NCBI GenBank assembly: GCA_002789615.1
Contig: PFTO01000189.1
Span: 11,184 to 16,391, forward strand
Direction of reading: 5' to 3'
Length of the DNA stretch: 5,208 bases
From: Acidobacteria bacterium CG_4_9_14_3_um_filter_49_7
GTDB lineage: Bacteria > Acidobacteriota > Holophagae > Thermotomaculales > Thermotomaculaceae
Shown here: positions 1 to 5,150 of the stretch, one piece after another
Layout: every line of letters begins with the position of its first letter
Numbering within the stretch: the first letter of the stretch is position 1
The notes under the pieces: model-generated
Databases searched by the model: none
What the model was told of the DNA's origin: nothing
Seen by the model: only the letters and a program-made list of their open reading frames with translations
Translations under genes and position numbers: made by a program

Positions 1-255
1 CCGTAATACCGGTACCATTTTCCGGGTCACAGTTCCCATCACCATCATCATATCCGATTGCCGGGGAGAAAACCGCATGGCTTCAGCTCCGAACCGGGAA
101 AGATCAAAATGAGAAGCCTGCATTGACATAAACTCAATGGCACAGCAGGCCGTCCCGAAGGGCATCGGCCATAGTGAATATTTACGCGCCCAGTTCACAA
201 GCTTGCTGAGCTGGGTCGTCAACACTGTATTGCCGAATGTAGTCTCTATTCCCAT
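1..255 (-). CDS. nuoB: NADH-quinone oxidoreductase subunit B, N-terminal part (cut by window edge)
   Basis: This is the start of the complex I subunit NuoB (Oxidored_q6 family), which sits in the peripheral arm and holds iron-sulfur cluster N2, the last electron carrier before quinone. Only the first 85 codons are present; the frame is open to base 1 and the gene continues outside the window. I translated it by hand from the ATG at 255-253. The family signature GTACCAIEFM lies at residues 34-43, and Cys37-Cys38 are the tandem cysteines that ligate N2. The quinone-site region RFGAEAMRFSPRQSD follows at 54-68, then GTVTRKM at 74-80. The stretch SDMMMVMGTVT is more methionine-rich than the aliphatic residues usual there. 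The start lies inside the end of nuoA (10-base overlap), with AAGGAG seven bases upstream, which suggests translational coupling. Identification is firm; the missing C-terminal part should carry the other N2 cysteine ligands. Confidence 0.96.
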   Translation of the reverse strand, partial: MGIETTFGNTVLTTQLSKLVNWARKYSLWPMPFGTACCAIEFMSMQASHFDLSRFGAEAMRFSPRQSDMMMVMGTVTRKMVPVLR

Positions 256-623
256 TCCAATGCTCCTTTTCTCCAGACATAGGCGTATCCAACAAGCAAA
301 ATAATGAAGAACACAGCCATTTCAACAAGGATGAACTTACCACCGGAAAGGTATTTCCGATACACAACCGCCCATGGGTACATAAATGCTACTTCAATAT
401 CGAACAGGATGAAGAGCATCGCAATTACGAAATACTTGACAGAATACCGCTGCCTGGCACTTTCCTGAATCAGAGGCACACCGCATTCGTAGGTGTCCAG
501 TTTGCTGGCCTGATCCCGCTTTGGACCAAGGAGTGCTGAGAAACCAACGATAATGACTGCCACGAGAACTGATAATCCAAGGAGAAGTGCAATCGGCGAA
601 AACAGGTAAAATTCTCCCTCCAT
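246..623 (-). CDS. nuoA: NADH-quinone oxidoreductase subunit A
   Basis: NuoA (Oxidored_q4 / ND3 family) is a small membrane subunit of complex I next to the quinone-binding junction between the peripheral and membrane arms. The product is 125 residues, a normal length. Three hydrophobic segments are visible at about 11-32, 63-82 and 97-117. The hallmark loop TYECGVP (44-50) contains Cys47, the ND3-loop cysteine, and FDIEVAFMYPWA (74-85) contains the conserved acidic residues Asp75 and Glu77 in TM2. The start is ATG at 623, seven bases after a very strong AAGGAGGAG. It begins 14 bases after the stop of the TPR gene and overlaps nuoB by 10 bases, so it appears to be translated from a message that begins upstream. 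No separate promoter is obvious in the 14-base gap, although one could lie inside the TPR gene. Confidence 0.96.
   Translation of the reverse strand: MEGEFYLFSPIALLLGLSVLVAVIIVGFSALLGPKRDQASKLDTYECGVPLIQESARQRYSVKYFVIAMLFILFDIEVAFMYPWAVVYRKYLSGGKFILVEMAVFFIILLVGYAYVWRKGALEWE
256..275 (-). promoter_or_regulatory. Shine-Dalgarno of nuoB inside nuoA
   Basis: Reading the minus strand, AAGGAG precedes the nuoB ATG by seven bases and lies wholly within the last codons of nuoA. It supports the ATG at 255 as the true nuoB start and implies coupled translation of the two subunits. Confidence 0.75.
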
Positions 624-640
624 TGAGTGACTCCTCCTTA
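624..640 (-). promoter_or_regulatory. Strong Shine-Dalgarno of nuoA overlapping the TPR stop codon region
   Basis: The minus strand reads TAAGGAGGAGTCACTCA and then ATG. The AAGGAGGAG begins within the TAA stop of the TPR gene, so termination of one gene and initiation of nuoA occur at the same place on the message. It is among the strongest ribosome sites in the window. Confidence 0.75.
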
Positions 641-1969
641 GAAGTTTAGCGGACCATACAGTTTCTTGTACTGAGCAGTTACATCAGCCAGGTCCTTCTT
701 GTCTCTATCATAATTTGCAGGGTACAGCCCCTGTTTCCGCTTGAGTTCCTCTGCTTTCCGGATGCGCTCCTGGAGCTTAAGAATACGGGTCTTCATATTT
801 CTTTTGTTCGCTTGATCTGTGTCTTTGTTCTTCTTCTCAATATCAATATTCTTGCGCAACGTCGCAATGAACGTACTGGCTTCGTTGATTTTCGATCGGA
901 TCCCTGAATTTGAGGGGAACTTTGAACGGCCGGATCTCAAAGTATCCATCGCCGTCTCCGCCTGGGTGAGTTTAGATGTTAACGTGTTCTCTTGATTGGC
1001 TAAAGCCAGTTGTGCAGTTGCGGTGTATGTGTAAATCACCGCTTCATTTGGCATTTTTGACTTCAATTGACGCAAGATGGGGAGTGCCTTTTCAAAATCC
1101 TTGTTACCAACATAACTGGAAGCCAGGCCAAACATTACATACTTGTCGTTGCGGTATCTTCCCGCCATTTTCTCAAAGATGCTGATTGCAGCCACATACT
1201 GGCGCAATCCAAGATAAGCATTTCCGAGATTCAACATAAGTCCCCTGTCAGATGAAAAATGTTTCAAGCCGGTCTGGCTCCAGTCAGCCGCCTTCTGATA
1301 CATTGAGTCCTTGCGATCTCCGGGCATCGTCCTCGCACGGTTCAGGCATACATCCGTCAACAGATTCAAACCGATTTTGTTCCTTGGATCCAATTTCAGA
1401 GATTTCTCCAGGGCACCAATCGCACCATCAAGATTGTTGTTTTTTACATACGCATAACCCAATTCATAATATGTCTTCGCTGATTTTGGATCCAGGGCCA
1501 CGGACTGTAAAAGATCATTTACTGCCTTGGATGACTGCCCGATTTTATTTTCAGCAAATCCTTTAATGTAAAGAAGACTTCCCTGAAGATCGGACGGAGA
1601 CTGAGGTATGTATTTGTCCGCCAGACTTATCGCTTCGTTGTATTTTCTTTCATTTACGAGAATCTGGGCCTCAAGTGTCTTTATCTTGGCAATGTCGAGA
1701 ACCTTTGTACGGGATTTCTCAGTAGCTGACTCTGCTTCTCTCAGCATCTGCATTGCCGAAGAGTTGTCTTTCATCTTCATGTAACAGACTGCTGACATAT
1801 ATGCAGGGTAATACCAATATGAACCGTATATTTCCACATCAGCCTGGAATTCAGCCAATGCCTTTTGTGTCTGGCCTTTTTTCAAATATTCCAGCCCTGC
1901 CTTGTATTCAGCAGTTGCTGTTCCTCCCAGGAAAAGCAACGCAATTGAAACTGCTACCAACCTTTTCAC
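638..1969 (-). CDS. Secreted TPR-repeat protein with C-terminal coiled coil
   Basis: This is a 443-residue protein exported by Sec. MKRLVAVSIALLFLGGTATA is a clean signal peptide with an AxA-type cleavage site after residue 20 and no lipobox cysteine, so the product is probably soluble in the periplasm. Tetratricopeptide-like helical pairs fill residues about 20-310; the clearest are 132-161, 164-195 (YYELGYAYVKNNNLDGAIGA, then a LKLDP end), 242-274 and 275-308. An irregular helical stretch follows, then a Lys/Glu-rich, probably coiled-coil segment at about 368-413. TPRs bind proteins, so a scaffold or partner role is an inference; no enzyme motif is visible. Two in-frame GTG codons compete as start, at 1975 and 1969. 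I chose 1969 because GAGGTG stands five bases before it and the resulting N-terminus is Met-Lys-Arg. The gene lies between DUF4388 and nuoA in an apparent operon. The specific function is unknown. Confidence 0.85.
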   Translation of the reverse strand: MKRLVAVSIALLFLGGTATAEYKAGLEYLKKGQTQKALAEFQADVEIYGSYWYYPAYMSAVCYMKMKDNSSAMQMLREAESATEKSRTKVLDIAKIKTLEAQILVNERKYNEAISLADKYIPQSPSDLQGSLLYIKGFAENKIGQSSKAVNDLLQSVALDPKSAKTYYELGYAYVKNNNLDGAIGALEKSLKLDPRNKIGLNLLTDVCLNRARTMPGDRKDSMYQKAADWSQTGLKHFSSDRGLMLNLGNAYLGLRQYVAAISIFEKMAGRYRNDKYVMFGLASSYVGNKDFEKALPILRQLKSKMPNEAVIYTYTATAQLALANQENTLTSKLTQAETAMDTLRSGRSKFPSNSGIRSKINEASTFIATLRKNIDIEKKNKDTDQANKRNMKTRILKLQERIRKAEELKRKQGLYPANYDRDKKDLADVTAQYKKLYGPLNF

Positions 1970-1984
1970 AATCACACCTCTCCT
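1970..1984 (-). promoter_or_regulatory. Shine-Dalgarno region deciding the TPR gene start
   Basis: The minus strand reads AGGAGAGGTGTGATT and then GTG. AGGAG is only four bases from the first GTG (1975), whereas GAGGTG sits five bases before the second GTG (1969), a better spacing. The choice changes the protein by two residues only. Confidence 0.5.
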
Positions 1985-1993
1985 AATAAAATT

Positions 1994-2812
1994 TCAGGAA
2001 CCCGCTTGTCCTTTCAAAATAGACTTGAATCGAACTGCAAGATCTCGGGACGCATCCCGGCCCATACCAAGCATCACTGCCTGGAGTACCGCATTGGCGG
2101 TTTCAATCACTGCTTTCTTGTCGTTCATGTCTTCATTTAACCGCAATAAACCGTCCTGAAGCATTTTGTCTATATCTTCAAGTAGCCCCGCTTCAACCCA
2201 TTTGCTGGTCTCATCTTTAATCTTCAGCAGTTTTGCAACCAGCGGGGGCACCTCTTTCTCTGTTTTCTGTTCGGCGGGAAACCGGGATAGGGTTACCAGA
2301 CTGTTTATCAGTAGACCATATACCAGTTTGGACGTTTTGAAAGGTGTTTTCCCACACTCGTGGGCAATATCACGAATATTCTTTTCTCCATCTATGTAAC
2401 GTAGGATGTCCCATTCCGCCGTGTTCAGCGTTCTTTTTTCATCACTTTCTTCAGAGACTACCGGGAAATATGAAAACGAAGGGATTTTCCGCGACAACAC
2501 CCGCCATTCATCCAGGCGGCGTGCAGATTCCATCAGCAGACTCGTCAGATTACCCTGTATATTTTGAGAATATTCCTTGTCCAACGGTACAAATCTGAAA
2601 GCACCATCAAACCAGATAGCAATTTCATATACAGCCTCATCCCCCGACAGGTCTCCCACTCGTGCATGGATAACTTCACCGTCCTGGAGAACAACCTTCC
2701 CTATTACGCCTTCATTGTTCCGGAATTCAATAATTCCGGTTTCCTGAGACATATTGGCAAGCTGTAAGATATCCGGGAGTTTCAGTTCTGCCAACGAACC
2801 CTGAAGTTTCAT
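1994..2812 (-). CDS. DUF4388 (PATAN-like) domain protein
   Basis: This 272-residue protein has no signal peptide or membrane segment, so it is probably cytoplasmic. Residues 1-105 match the DUF4388 pattern: the opening MKLQGSLAELKLPDILQLAN, the TGIIEFR strand (25-31), VVLQDGEVIHARVG (40-53) and the AVYEIAIWFDGAFRFVP block (60-76). DUF4388 is related to the PATAN domain found in bacterial signalling proteins such as cyanobacterial PatA-type regulators, where it is thought to mediate protein contacts. Residues 128-178 (LNTAEWDILRYIDG, then IRDIAHECGKTPFKTSKLVYGLLINSLV) look like a winged-helix fold, as often follows this domain. Residues 190-272 are helical and charged. The reading frame extends to a GTG at 2821, but AAGGTGG, which contains that GTG, lies five bases before the ATG at 2812 and the family starts at MKLQG, so 2812 is preferred. 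The gene follows a terminator directly and precedes the TPR gene by 24 bases. Signalling or scaffolding is an inference; the target is unknown. Confidence 0.87.
   Translation of the reverse strand: MKLQGSLAELKLPDILQLANMSQETGIIEFRNNEGVIGKVVLQDGEVIHARVGDLSGDEAVYEIAIWFDGAFRFVPLDKEYSQNIQGNLTSLLMESARRLDEWRVLSRKIPSFSYFPVVSEESDEKRTLNTAEWDILRYIDGEKNIRDIAHECGKTPFKTSKLVYGLLINSLVTLSRFPAEQKTEKEVPPLVAKLLKIKDETSKWVEAGLLEDIDKMLQDGLLRLNEDMNDKKAVIETANAVLQAVMLGMGRDASRDLAVRFKSILKGQAGS
2720..2739. repeat. Perfect 8-bp inverted repeat with 4-base loop inside the DUF4388 gene
   Basis: CCGGAATT at 2720-2727 and AATTCCGG at 2732-2739 flank the loop CAAT. It lies about 70 bases into the DUF4388 coding region and encodes part of TGIIEFR. 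It may fold in the message or may simply result from codon choice. Confidence 0.6.
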
Positions 2813-2823
2813 TCTTTCCACCT
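2813..2823 (-). promoter_or_regulatory. Shine-Dalgarno deciding the DUF4388 start
   Basis: The minus strand reads AAGGTGGAAAGA and then ATG. The AAGGTGG core is five bases before the ATG at 2812. It overlaps the upstream GTG, which makes the GTG unlikely to be the initiator, and it begins shortly after the T-tract of the terminator hairpin. Confidence 0.65.
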
Positions 2824-2830
2824 TAAAGGC

Positions 2831-2865
2831 AAAAAAGCCTTGCCGGCCGAAGCCGGCAAGTTTTT
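2831..2865 (-). terminator. Intrinsic terminator after tonB with C(UUCG)G tetraloop
   Basis: On the minus strand a perfect 9-bp stem, CTTGCCGGC / GCCGGCAAG (plus-strand arms 2852-2860 and 2839-2847), encloses TTCG. This gives the very stable C(UUCG)G loop. The stem is followed by GC and six T (2836-2831). The A-tract before the stem overlaps the tonB TAA and can pair with the T-tract, so termination is also plausible on the plus strand, where five T follow (2861-2865). The T-tract ends 18 bases before the DUF4388 start codon. Confidence 0.9.
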
Positions 2866-3586
2866 AGCGCCTAAGTTTAAAGTTAACGGTCAATGTTAAA
2901 ATAACGTCAACCGGTTGTCCCCGTAACTTGCCGGGGGTAAATTTCATCTTTTTCACCGCTCTAATTGCTGCTTCGGGAAATCCAAGTGCACGCAGTGGAC
3001 CACCGATAACCCGCACATTCCCAACAGTTCCGTCTTTTTTCAGCACAACTTCAAGAATGACATATCCCTGAAATCCCGCCTTCTTGCCCAATTCGGGATA
3101 AACAACATTCTGCTGGAGCTGCCCAAGGTCATAAACCGGCCGTGTCAGCCCCGCTGTGCCGTCCCGAATCGGTCCGGTCGGAGCGGGTGGTGCGTCCGGA
3201 ACACCGATGATGTAGTCATCGTCCATATTGATTTGCTGATCATCGCTTGTTTCAATTGGGACTATCGGCTCAGGTTTATCCGGTGTTGGATCCGGAACCG
3301 GGACCTTCTGCATCTTTTTCTGCAGCTGCAATTGTTTCATTTGCTGTTCAGGTGGCGGTCTCAGCACAACGCGCCTCATGATTTTTTCATTCTTCTTTTC
3401 TTCTACAAAATTCTTATTCCCAAAATCCGGGATACTCACCCAGATAAGAATAATATGGAAAACCAGCGCAACTAAGAGCGCAATTTTGTAATTCCTTTTG
3501 TCGTCTTCCGATTCCCACGCCAAGTCTGAAGCGAGGCTATGGTCATCAGCATAAAGGCCTGAACGAATTAGATCTTCTGCCATCAT
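2864..3586 (-). CDS. tonB: TonB family energy-transducing protein
   Basis: TonB spans from the inner membrane to outer-membrane receptors and passes on force from the ExbB/ExbD proton motor. This one has 240 residues. The order is: an acidic cytoplasmic N-terminus (1-33); one membrane anchor at about 34-52 with His44, matching the conserved anchor histidine; a Gln/Lys-rich stretch (80-94); a modest proline-rich linker (VPVPDPTPDKPEPIVP, 95-110); an acidic segment (114-124); and the TonB C-terminal domain at about 160-240 (YPELGKKAGFQGYVILEVVL, then FPEAAIRAVKKMKFTPGK, ending in VNFKLRR). In E. coli the anchor has Ser four residues before His; here that position is Ala40. The N-terminus begins Met-Met. 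GAGGTG is one base before the first ATG and four before the second (3583), so the true start may be 3583. The gene is the last of the exb operon, nine bases after exbD, and is followed at once by a terminator. Confidence 0.93.
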   Translation of the reverse strand: MMAEDLIRSGLYADDHSLASDLAWESEDDKRNYKIALLVALVFHIILIWVSIPDFGNKNFVEEKKNEKIMRRVVLRPPPEQQMKQLQLQKKMQKVPVPDPTPDKPEPIVPIETSDDQQINMDDDYIIGVPDAPPAPTGPIRDGTAGLTRPVYDLGQLQQNVVYPELGKKAGFQGYVILEVVLKKDGTVGNVRVIGGPLRALGFPEAAIRAVKKMKFTPGKLRGQPVDVILTLTVNFKLRR

Positions 3587-3587
3587 T

Positions 3588-3593
3588 CACCTC
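3588..3593 (-). promoter_or_regulatory. Shine-Dalgarno of tonB
   Basis: GAGGTG lies in the nine-base gap between the second exbD and tonB. Its spacing fits the second of the two adjacent ATG codons (3583) better than the first (3586). Confidence 0.55.
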
Positions 3594-3595
3594 GC

Positions 3596-4063
3596 TTATT
3601 GATAGCCCCACGTCTCCGCCTCAGCCTGGGTCGGAATCGTGATGGTCAGGTTCGGAATGTTCTTTTCTTTCATCAGCTGGCTCTCCAGCTGCTTCACCAC
3701 ATCCAGTACCGCCACCATAGATTCATATTTGGCCTCGGGGTTGACATAGATAATAATCGGCTTTTTCCAGTTATTACTCAGCTTCGGATACAGGTAATCG
3801 TGCAACATTCCCACTGCGTCAATTGATGCAGGGGGTTCCTTGTCTACGGTAAAGGTATTGTCTGCGTTCACCTTGATGTAAACCGAATCTTCCTTTTCAA
3901 TGTTTTCCTGCGTTTTCTTGTCCTGCTGCGGCAACTGATGTTCAATTCCTTTGGTAGCACTGATTACTGTCGTCAACATAAAGAAGACAATGAGCAGAAA
4001 GGCAATATCCGCCATTGACGCGGTAGGGATTTCGGGATTCTCTTTCTTTTTTACAAGTTTCAT
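3596..4063 (-). CDS. exbD: ExbD/TolR-family biopolymer transporter, second copy
   Basis: ExbD proteins have a short cytoplasmic tail, one membrane helix carrying the proton-binding aspartate, and a periplasmic domain. They sit inside the ExbB ring and form the stator of the motor. From the ATG at 4063 the product is 155 residues. IPTASMADIAFLLIVFFM (12-29) holds the key Asp19. A Gln/Lys/Glu-rich linker follows (42-59), then the periplasmic fold with YIKVNAD (62-68) and IIIYVNPEAKYESMVAVLDV (103-122). A C-terminal tail after the fold ends in TQAEAETWGYQ. The frame can be opened at a TTG at 4081, but that would overlap the previous gene, and the G-rich ribosome site favours the ATG. Outside the membrane segment it is clearly different from the upstream exbD, which suggests two non-interchangeable stator subunits. 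Both the Ton and Tol/Agl-type roles use this family; the tonB next door favours Ton. Confidence 0.93.
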   Translation of the reverse strand: MKLVKKKENPEIPTASMADIAFLLIVFFMLTTVISATKGIEHQLPQQDKKTQENIEKEDSVYIKVNADNTFTVDKEPPASIDAVGMLHDYLYPKLSNNWKKPIIIYVNPEAKYESMVAVLDVVKQLESQLMKEKNIPNLTITIPTQAEAETWGYQ

Positions 4064-4066
4064 TTT

Positions 4067-4075
4067 ACCCCCCCT
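4067..4075 (-). promoter_or_regulatory. Seven-G ribosome-binding site of the second exbD
   Basis: The minus strand reads TAGGGGGGGTAAA and then ATG, where TAG is the stop of the first exbD. The run of seven G doubles as a Shine-Dalgarno sequence four bases from the ATG at 4063. It is non-coding apart from the last base of the stop codon. Confidence 0.6.
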
Positions 4076-4505
4076 ACTCAAACTTCTCTTGCCTGATCTT
4101 TAAATCGGTCAGGAATTGAAGGTTCTTGGCGTGTGCCTGTCCCAGCTGGTCCAGTATCTGGTCAACTGTGTGCCACTTCACATTCTGATCCACCTTCAGC
4201 ACAATCGGCTGTTCGGGATTCTTGGACATCAGATCTACAGCGAAGGAAAGAACGTCGGACTGATCAATGGGATGTGTGTCCTCTTTGCCGTCAGAGACTT
4301 TCAGGAAGCCGCCTTCGGTCACAACAATGAATGCGGACCCCTTCACTACCTCGGACCGGACATTGGACCTCGGCAACGTCAAGGAGGTTTTGTCTACCTG
4401 GAATACCGTTGTAATCATAAAGAATACAATCAGCAGGAAGGCAATGTCCGCCATTGACGCAGTGGGGATGTACGCATCGACTGTTTTAGTCTTTCCAATT
4501 TTCAT
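4074..4505 (-). CDS. exbD: ExbD/TolR-family biopolymer transporter, first copy
   Basis: This is a 143-residue stator subunit of the ExbB/ExbD proton motor, usual in length for ExbD. The cytoplasmic tail (1-12) is followed by the membrane helix IPTASMADIAFLLIVFFM (13-30) with Asp20 at the position of the protonatable aspartate of the family. The periplasmic domain shows the typical pattern: LTLPRS (42-47), FIVVTEGGFLKVSDG (59-73) and PIVLKVDQNVKWHTVDQILD (100-119), the last being the conserved strand-helix end of ExbD. The start ATG at 4505 has GGGGAG five bases upstream. It begins 15 bases after exbB and ends 10 bases before the second exbD. With exbB and tonB adjacent, a Ton role is the best reading. 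Confidence 0.94.
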   Translation of the reverse strand: MKIGKTKTVDAYIPTASMADIAFLLIVFFMITTVFQVDKTSLTLPRSNVRSEVVKGSAFIVVTEGGFLKVSDGKEDTHPIDQSDVLSFAVDLMSKNPEQPIVLKVDQNVKWHTVDQILDQLGQAHAKNLQFLTDLKIRQEKFE

Positions 4506-4510
4506 TATAA

Positions 4511-4516
4511 CTCCCC
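4511..4516 (-). promoter_or_regulatory. Shine-Dalgarno of the first exbD
   Basis: GGGGAG stands five bases before the ATG at 4505, within the 15-base gap after the exbB stop. It confirms the start. Confidence 0.65.
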
Positions 4517-4520
4517 AGCT

Positions 4521-5150
4521 TTACTGAATGGTCTCAATTTCTCCGAAAGTTTCCACCAATACGTTTGAAGCAGATTCGATTTCACGGATAAACCCACCGA
4601 TCTTTGCTGTGTAATAGTTGTAGAACAACAATACGGGAGCGGCGACAATCAACCCACCTGCAGTGGTGATCAAAGCTGTGGAAATACCTTCAGCAACCTT
4701 GGCGGGATCGTTCAGTTTGGACATTGCGTCAAAAGACGCGATCATGCCGACAACGGTTCCAAGGAACCCAAGCATCGGTGCCAGGTTAGAAACAGATGCC
4801 AGGATGCCGAGGCCTCTTTCCATCCGTGCGATCTCGTGAACCGCAGCATTTTCCATTGCCTTTTCGATGTCATCCTTCGGTCGACCGTACTTCAAGAGAC
4901 CGGATTTCAAAATGGCGGAAATGGGTGAACGGTAAGATTCGCAAACCTCAATCGCTGCCTTTACATTCTTCTTCTTCAGTGCGCTTCTCAACTTGCCGAG
5001 GAGCTCAGACGTGTTGATTTTGGCCTTGTAGAACGTAATGCCTCTTTCAATGATTACAACCAATGCCGCAATTGAAAATGCAGCCAGCACCCACATAATC
5101 CATCCACCCTGATCCATGTATTTCATGATCGAGTTAGTAAAAACACCCAC
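4521..5150 (-). CDS. exbB: MotA/TolQ/ExbB proton channel family protein
   Basis: ExbB forms a ring in the inner membrane that, with ExbD, turns proton flow into movement for TonB. The product is 209 residues with three membrane segments: about 17-36 (WIMWVLAAFSIAALVVIIER), 114-140 and 155-178. The cytoplasmic loop between the first two is helical and charged (41-112). Family motifs are NLAPMLGFLGTVVGMIASF (122-140) and ISTALITTAGGLIVAAPVLL (156-175); by alignment of these motifs Thr132 and Thr163 correspond to the pore threonines of ExbB. It lacks the long N-terminal extension seen in some ExbB proteins and resembles TolQ in length. TolQ or an Agl-type motor is the alternative, but the adjacent tonB argues for ExbB. 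The start is GTG at 5150, eight bases after AGGAGGT; no upstream in-frame ATG exists before a stop. It is the first gene of the operon in this window. Confidence 0.94.
   Translation of the reverse strand: MGVFTNSIMKYMDQGGWIMWVLAAFSIAALVVIIERGITFYKAKINTSELLGKLRSALKKKNVKAAIEVCESYRSPISAILKSGLLKYGRPKDDIEKAMENAAVHEIARMERGLGILASVSNLAPMLGFLGTVVGMIASFDAMSKLNDPAKVAEGISTALITTAGGLIVAAPVLLFYNYYTAKIGGFIREIESASNVLVETFGEIETIQ

Noticed and set aside
182..367. Minus-strand 61-codon frame overlapping nuoA and nuoB
   Set aside because: It lies in a different frame within two confidently identified complex I genes and has no recognisable motif.
2046..2060. Short GC hairpin CGGGACGCATCCCG within the DUF4388 3' end
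   Set aside because: The stem is short, inside coding sequence and lacks a T-tract, so it is not a terminator.
976..2767. Several plus-strand open frames opposite the TPR and DUF4388 genes, and others opposite tonB, exbD and exbB
   Set aside because: They lie antisense to well-recognised genes, show low-complexity, Ser/His/Cys-rich composition with no family motif, and have no convincing ribosome sites. They are shadows of the minus-strand genes.
2881..2910. Candidate promoter TTGACG-18-TTAACT inside the end of tonB
   Set aside because: The -35 is good but the -10 matches only three of six positions and the bases are fixed by the TonB coding sequence. It is kept only as a possibility in the terminator finding, not as a feature.
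3281..3304. Repeated TCCGG-like units in tonB
   Set aside because: They are explained by codons for the proline- and aspartate-rich linker (PVPDPTPDKP) rather than by a repeat element.
4068..4074. Run of seven G as a possible frameshift or phase-variation tract
   Set aside because: It lies between genes, apart from the last base of a stop codon, so slippage would not change either protein. At most it alters ribosome-site spacing.
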